A DNA stretch of 64,000 nt, taken from positions 372,001 through 436,000 of the forward strand of contig NZ_STGH01000001.1 of NCBI RefSeq assembly GCF_005222785.1, in the 5' to 3' direction. The notes under the pieces are model-generated. The model was not told the origin of the DNA. It made no database searches and saw only the letters and a program-made list of their open reading frames with translations. Within the stretch, counting starts at the first letter, position 1. Each line of letters starts with the position of its first letter. Positions 60,456 through 64,000 of the stretch are shown here, piece by piece. The stretch comes from Rhodobacter sp. SY28-1 (lineage in GTDB: Bacteria > Pseudomonadota > Alphaproteobacteria > Rhodobacterales > Rhodobacteraceae). The translations under genes were made by a program, and so were the position numbers.

Positions 60456-61364
60456 ATGACACAGATTTCCCAAGGGCTGGCCTTCGGGGCCATGCAGTTC
60501 GGCACCACCGCCGATGACCGTGCGGCGGCGGCGATGGTCGAGGCCTGTCTGGAGGCAGGTGTCCGCGATTTCGACACGGCGCATGGCTATGGCGATGGGG
60601 CGTCCGAGCGGATGCTGGGTGCGCTACTGCGCGGGGTCGAGGGCGTGCGGATTGCCACCAAGGCGGGCTATTTCGGCGGGGCAGGACGCGCGAACCTGCG
60701 GGCGCAGCTGTCGGAAAGCCTGGACCGGATCGGGCTGCCGCTGGACCTGTTCTACCTGCATCGTTTCGACCCCGGCACTCCGCTGGAGGAAACGGTGGCG
60801 GCGCTTCTGGAGGTGAAGGCCGAGGGTCTGGCGCTGCGTGTCGGCGTATCGAACTTCGCGGCCTGGCAGGTGATGAAGGCGCAAGCGATTGCCGGTGCGA
60901 TGGGCGGGCGGATCGACGCGATCCAGCCGATGTATTCGGCGGTGAAGCGGCAGGCCGAGGTCGAGATCCTGCCGATGGCGATGGATCAGGGGATGGCGGT
61001 CTACAGCTATTCGCCACTGGGCGGTGGGTTCCTGACCGGAAAATATGCGGCAGGGGGCGAGGGGCGGCTGACAACGGATGCGCGCTATGCCCGCCGCTAT
61101 GCCGGTGTGCCTGCGGGCGTGGATGGGGCTTTCGCGCGGCTGGCGGCCGAGGCGGGTCTATCTCCGGTGACGCTGGCGGTTGCCTGGGTGATGGCGCATC
61201 CGGCGCGGGTGGTGCCCATCGTCTCGGCCCGCGATGCGGTGCAGCTGGCCCCGGCGCTGGCGGCTGCCAGGGTGCGGCTGGACGATGATCTGTATGCCGC
61301 CGTGGCCGCGCTGGTCCCTGCCCCGCCGCCCGCGACCGACCGCAGCGAGGAAGGGCCGGGTTGA
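60456..61364 (+). CDS. Aldo/keto reductase
   Basis: A 302-residue TIM-barrel oxidoreductase. The catalytic tetrad is visible: Asp and Tyr in FDTAHGYGDG, Lys in IATKAGY and His in YLHRFD. SYSPLGGGFLTGKY is the usual YSPLxxGxLTGK motif. The phosphate-binding Arg/Ser region is VPIVSARDAVQL. Substrate unknown. It starts after the terminator of the purine operon and is followed by the FAD oxidoreductase 49 bp on. Confidence 0.93.
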   Translation: MTQISQGLAFGAMQFGTTADDRAAAAMVEACLEAGVRDFDTAHGYGDGASERMLGALLRGVEGVRIATKAGYFGGAGRANLRAQLSESLDRIGLPLDLFYLHRFDPGTPLEETVAALLEVKAEGLALRVGVSNFAAWQVMKAQAIAGAMGGRIDAIQPMYSAVKRQAEVEILPMAMDQGMAVYSYSPLGGGFLTGKYAAGGEGRLTTDARYARRYAGVPAGVDGAFARLAAEAGLSPVTLAVAWVMAHPARVVPIVSARDAVQLAPALAAARVRLDDDLYAAVAALVPAPPPATDRSEEGPG

Positions 61365-61413
61365 AACCGGCGGGCGGGAGTGGTTTGAGGGGCGGGTAAG
61401 GCGGGGGGCAAGC

Positions 61414-62490
61414 ATGGACGCGGATTTTCTGATTATCGGGGGCGGGATCGCGGGCATCTCGGCGGCGGCGCGCATGTCGGAGCTGGGGTCGGTCATCGTG
61501 CTGGAGACCGAGGAGGCGCTGGCGCATCACGCTTCGGGCCGGTCCGCCGCGCTGTTCGAGCCGCGTTATGGCGCACCTGCGGTGGTGGGGCTGTCGATGG
61601 CGTCCGAGGCCTACTTTCGGTCGGTGCCGGGGGTGCTGTCACCGCGCGGGCTTTTGCTGGTGGGGAAGGCCGACAGGGCGGAGGCCTTCGAGCATGATCT
61701 GGTGGACATGCACTTCGACCGGATCAGCGTCGAGGAAGCGCGGGGGATCGTGCCGATCCTGAACCCGGACGTCGTGGCGATGGCGGGTTACGCCGCCCAT
61801 GCCGAGGATGTGGATACAGACCTTCTGGTGCAGGGCTTCGCGCGTGAGGCCAAGGGGCGCGGGGCTAAGGTGCTGACCAAGGCTCGGGTGACGGCGATTG
61901 CGAAGGAAGGTGCGGGTTGGCGCGTGACCTCGTCTGCGGGGGAGTTCACCGCGCGGATAGTGGTGAACGCGGCGGGGGCCTGGGTGGACCAGGTAGCCGC
62001 GATGGCCGGGGTGCGGCCGCTTGGCTTCACGCCCTACCGCCGGTCGATGGCGCGGATTCCGGCACCGGGCGGGCATGATGTGAGCAAATGGCCGATGATG
62101 TTCGGACCCGGCGAGGACTGGTACGCAAAGCCCGATGCGGGGGCGCTGATCGTCAGCCCCGCCGAGGAGGACCTGATGGAGCCGCATGACGCCTGGGCCG
62201 ACGACATGGTGCTGGCGGAAGGCCTCGCGCGATATGAGGAGATGGTTACGGAACCGGTGACGCGGCTGATTTCCAACTGGGCGGGTCTGCGGACTTTTGC
62301 GCCGGACCGGGTGCTGGTCATCGGGCCGGACGCGCGGGAGCCTGCGTTCTTCTGGCTGGCGGGCCAGGGCGGCTATGGGTTCCAGACAAGCGCGGCGGCA
62401 AGCCGTCTGGCCGCCGACCTGATCGGGGGGCGGACGCCCGAGCTGGACGCGGAACTGGTCGCACAACTGGCGCCCTCACGCTTCGGTTGA
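61414..62490 (+). CDS. FAD-dependent oxidoreductase (DAO family)
   Basis: A 358-residue D-amino-acid-oxidase/glycine-oxidase-type flavoenzyme. The FAD-binding start DFLIIGGGIAGISAAARMSE and the HASGRSAALFEPRYG segment are conserved, with AGAWVDQVAAMAGV and a C-terminal GQGGYGFQTSAAASRLAADLI that closes the FAD site. Members oxidise secondary or D-amines. Oxidation of sarcosine from creatinase is conceivable but the genes are 31 kb apart. The ATG at 61414 is preferred. Confidence 0.9.
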   Translation: MDADFLIIGGGIAGISAAARMSELGSVIVLETEEALAHHASGRSAALFEPRYGAPAVVGLSMASEAYFRSVPGVLSPRGLLLVGKADRAEAFEHDLVDMHFDRISVEEARGIVPILNPDVVAMAGYAAHAEDVDTDLLVQGFAREAKGRGAKVLTKARVTAIAKEGAGWRVTSSAGEFTARIVVNAAGAWVDQVAAMAGVRPLGFTPYRRSMARIPAPGGHDVSKWPMMFGPGEDWYAKPDAGALIVSPAEEDLMEPHDAWADDMVLAEGLARYEEMVTEPVTRLISNWAGLRTFAPDRVLVIGPDAREPAFFWLAGQGGYGFQTSAAASRLAADLIGGRTPELDAELVAQLAPSRFG

Positions 62491-62551
62491 CGCACGTCAA
62501 GGCTCCTTTCCGGTCCCTGTGCAATGCAGTGGGCCGGAAAAGGAGACCGCG

Positions 62552-62896
62552 ATGACCGAAGGCTACGCCACGAAGATCACCGACATGCGCAAGGAGTTGC
62601 GCGCCCTGAACGCCCTGGTTCCGGAAACGGCCAAGGGTTTTGGCGGGCTGTCCAGGGCCGTCAAGGACAACGGACCGCTCAGCGTGAAGGAGAAGGAATA
62701 CATCGCGCTTGGCATGTCCGTGATCCTGCGCTGCGAGCCTTGCATCAACTTTCACGTCGAGGCGCTGATGAAGGCGGGTGCGACGCGCGAGGAGCTGGGC
62801 GATGTTCTGGCCATGGCGGTGCAGATGGGCGGCGGGCCGGGGCTGATGTACGCCGGGCACGCGCTGGCCTGTTGGGACGAATTGTCTGCAGCCTGA
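62552..62896 (+). CDS. Carboxymuconolactone decarboxylase family protein (AhpD-like)
   Basis: A 114-residue helical protein with the AhpD-type redox motif ILRCEPCINFHVEALMKAGAT (CXXC plus histidine). Such proteins act as peroxidase or thiol-redox partners, or as gamma-carboxymuconolactone decarboxylases when the CXXC is lost; here it is intact. A strong AAGGAGA site precedes the ATG at 62552. Confidence 0.92.
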   Translation: MTEGYATKITDMRKELRALNALVPETAKGFGGLSRAVKDNGPLSVKEKEYIALGMSVILRCEPCINFHVEALMKAGATREELGDVLAMAVQMGGGPGLMYAGHALACWDELSAA

Positions 62897-62957
62897 TCCA
62901 GCGACGGAAACCGGGAGGAGGTTCGTAATACATGTATAAACCTTTGAAGGAGTATGC

Positions 62958-63464
62958 ATGATGAAACGGATTCTCACGTCCACTGCCCTGACCCTTGCGC
63001 TTGCCGGTGCAGCTTTCGCCCAAGCGGGCAATCCCGGTGCGCATTTCGTGCAGAATTGGGATGACGACGGCGACGGGGCCGTCACGCTGGAGGAGGCGCA
63101 AACCAAGCGCGACAACCTTTTCACCTCGTTCGATGCGGACGAGGACGGAAAGCTGTCGTCCGAGGAATACGCCGCCTTTGACGAGTTGCGGGCCGCCGAT
63201 CAGGAGATGATGCGGGAAGAGATGGGCGCGATGGCCGGTGTCGGCATGGGCCAGGGCAAAGGAATGGGCCAGGGCAAGGGCATGGGGCAGGGAATGGGAC
63301 CGGGCATGATGCGCGCGGAAGGCGGCATGATGCGCGGCTTCAACGATGCTGACGGCGATGGCCTGGTCTCGCGCGAGGAGTTTGTCGGACGCACGCCGGA
63401 CTGGTTCGCGATGATGGACAGCGACGGCAACGGCAAGATCACCGAGGACGACTTCGGGCGCTGA
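62958..63464 (+). CDS. Secreted EF-hand protein with Met-Gly-Gln repeat
   Basis: A 168-residue protein with a signal peptide (residues 1-22, cleavage after FAQA). It has four canonical EF-hand loops starting near residues 35, 59, 130 and 154 (DDDGDG, DADEDG, DADGDG, DSDGNG), each with the 12th-position acid. Between the pairs is a linker with three 18-bp DNA repeat units (MGQGKG, MGQGKG, MGQGMG). Calcium buffering in the periplasm is a likely role. The ATG at 62961 is an alternative start. Confidence 0.92.
   Translation: MMKRILTSTALTLALAGAAFAQAGNPGAHFVQNWDDDGDGAVTLEEAQTKRDNLFTSFDADEDGKLSSEEYAAFDELRAADQEMMREEMGAMAGVGMGQGKGMGQGKGMGQGMGPGMMRAEGGMMRGFNDADGDGLVSREEFVGRTPDWFAMMDSDGNGKITEDDFGR
63246..63299 (+). 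repeat. Three 18-bp tandem units inside the EF-hand gene
   Basis: Units at 63246, 63264 and 63282 begin ATGGGCCAGGGCAA or a close variant and encode MGQGK/MG. The third has diverged. The array lies in the linker between the two EF-hand pairs and could change copy number in frame. Confidence 0.75.
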
Positions 63465-63536
63465 TGTCAGCGGAATTCCCCGCCGGGGCCGCGCTACCTG
63501 ATGACAGGACCAGCTCCGGCGTGAGACCATCGCGGC

Positions 63537-64000
63537 ATGCAGTCGATCCGGTTTCTCTCGCTTGTCCTGCTTTGCCTGACCCTTGTTGCCTGTGGCGCTC
63601 GCTCAGGCCGGGTTGATGCGACTTCCCCTGACGAGATTACCGTGATGAGCGCGAATTTCGCGGACAGTGATCCGACGGACTGGCCCGGGCGGTCCCCCGA
63701 CCGCTATCCCGTGCACGGGATTGACCTGTCACGGTTCCAGACCAGTGTCGACTGGCGCGAGGCGCGGGCCAACGGGGTGAACTTCGCGTTCATCAAGGCG
63801 ACCGAGGGCGGCGACCTGGTGGACCCGATGTTTGATGCTCACTGGCGCGGGGCTGCAGCGGCGGGGGTCAAGCGCGGGGCCTACCACTTCTTCTATCATT
63901 GCCGCCCGGCGGCCGAGCAGGCGCGCTGGTTCATCAAGCATGTCCCGCGCACTCCGGGCGCGCTGCCCCCGGTTCTGGACATGGAATGGACGCCGACCAG
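63537..64000 (+). CDS. GH25 lysozyme-like lipoprotein (partial, 3' end outside window)
   Basis: The visible 154 codons encode a lipoprotein signal (lipobox LVAC, cysteine at residue 19) and the start of a glycoside hydrolase family 25 domain: VHGIDLSRFQTSVDW with the first acidic active-site residue, FAFIKATEGGDLVDPMF, GAYHFFYHC and PVLDMEW with the catalytic Asp/Glu pair. GH25 enzymes cut peptidoglycan. The lipobox and chromosomal context argue against a phage lysin. Confidence 0.9.
   Translation, partial: MQSIRFLSLVLLCLTLVACGARSGRVDATSPDEITVMSANFADSDPTDWPGRSPDRYPVHGIDLSRFQTSVDWREARANGVNFAFIKATEGGDLVDPMFDAHWRGAAAAGVKRGAYHFFYHCRPAAEQARWFIKHVPRTPGALPPVLDMEWTPT

Noticed and set aside
61414-62490. 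FAD oxidoreductase as sarcosine oxidase of a creatine pathway
   Set aside because: It is 31 kb from the creatinase gene with no sign of shared regulation; the DAO fold alone does not set the substrate.
63537-64000. GH25 protein as a prophage endolysin
   Set aside because: It has a lipoprotein signal and no phage structural, holin or integrase gene lies nearby.

Overview
The window is chromosomal DNA from a GC-rich alphaproteobacterium. Gene content, codon use and synteny point to the Rhodobacteraceae: a fdsGBACD formate dehydrogenase, a heparinase-purH-lspA-DUF3035-M16 pair block, pgsA-moaD-moaE, DUF1523, and short GC-rich intergenic repeats. There is no rRNA, tRNA, CRISPR array, transposase or prophage. 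Coding density is very high, and many neighbouring genes overlap by 4 bp (ATGA).

Layout. 1-3810 (minus): partial uvrC, a pteridine-reductase-like SDR, a small zinc-ribbon membrane protein and an S49 peptidase. 3871-10900 (plus): a LysR regulator and the molybdenum formate dehydrogenase operon, with a DUF4287 gene inside it. 11101-11847: a ProC-like reductase. 11995-15321 (minus): a dTDP-rhamnose operon in the order rfbC-B-D-A. 15475-17774 (plus): two saccharopine dehydrogenases. 17863-26429 (plus): heparinase II/III, purH, lspA, a DUF3035 lipoprotein, a paired M16 peptidase, pgsA, moaD and moaE. 26573-33480: mixed metabolism, namely a P1 peptidase, two cupins, a zinc-ribbon protein, creatinase, a GlsB-type stress protein, an L,D-transpeptidase and panB-panC.

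33755-41961 (plus) is an eight-kilobase, ten-gene run of a coiled-coil protein, an AAA+ ATPase, two large proteins I cannot assign, five small membrane proteins and a DUF1523 protein. It is tightly packed and preceded by an operator-like set of inverted repeats. This is the best candidate in the window for an undescribed system. One of its genes (39040-39642) has much lower GC than its neighbours and looks inserted.

41972-50674 (minus): a DUF411 protein, pheT, a DUF1624 membrane acyltransferase-like protein, dnaE, a glutathione S-transferase and a DUF2269-like membrane protein. 50973-60376 (plus): xanthine dehydrogenase xdhABC followed by a four-gene BMP-type (purine or nucleoside) ABC importer, closed by a clear terminator; this reads as one purine uptake and oxidation unit. 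60456-64000: an aldo/keto reductase, an FAD oxidoreductase, an AhpD-like protein, an EF-hand secreted protein and a partial GH25 lipoprotein.

Two molybdoenzymes (formate dehydrogenase and xanthine dehydrogenase) and the molybdopterin synthase genes moaD and moaE lie in the same 64 kb. At least five families of short hairpin repeats are scattered between genes. Two copies lie in frame inside coding sequences, one in xdhB and one in xdhC, where they add residues to conserved proteins.
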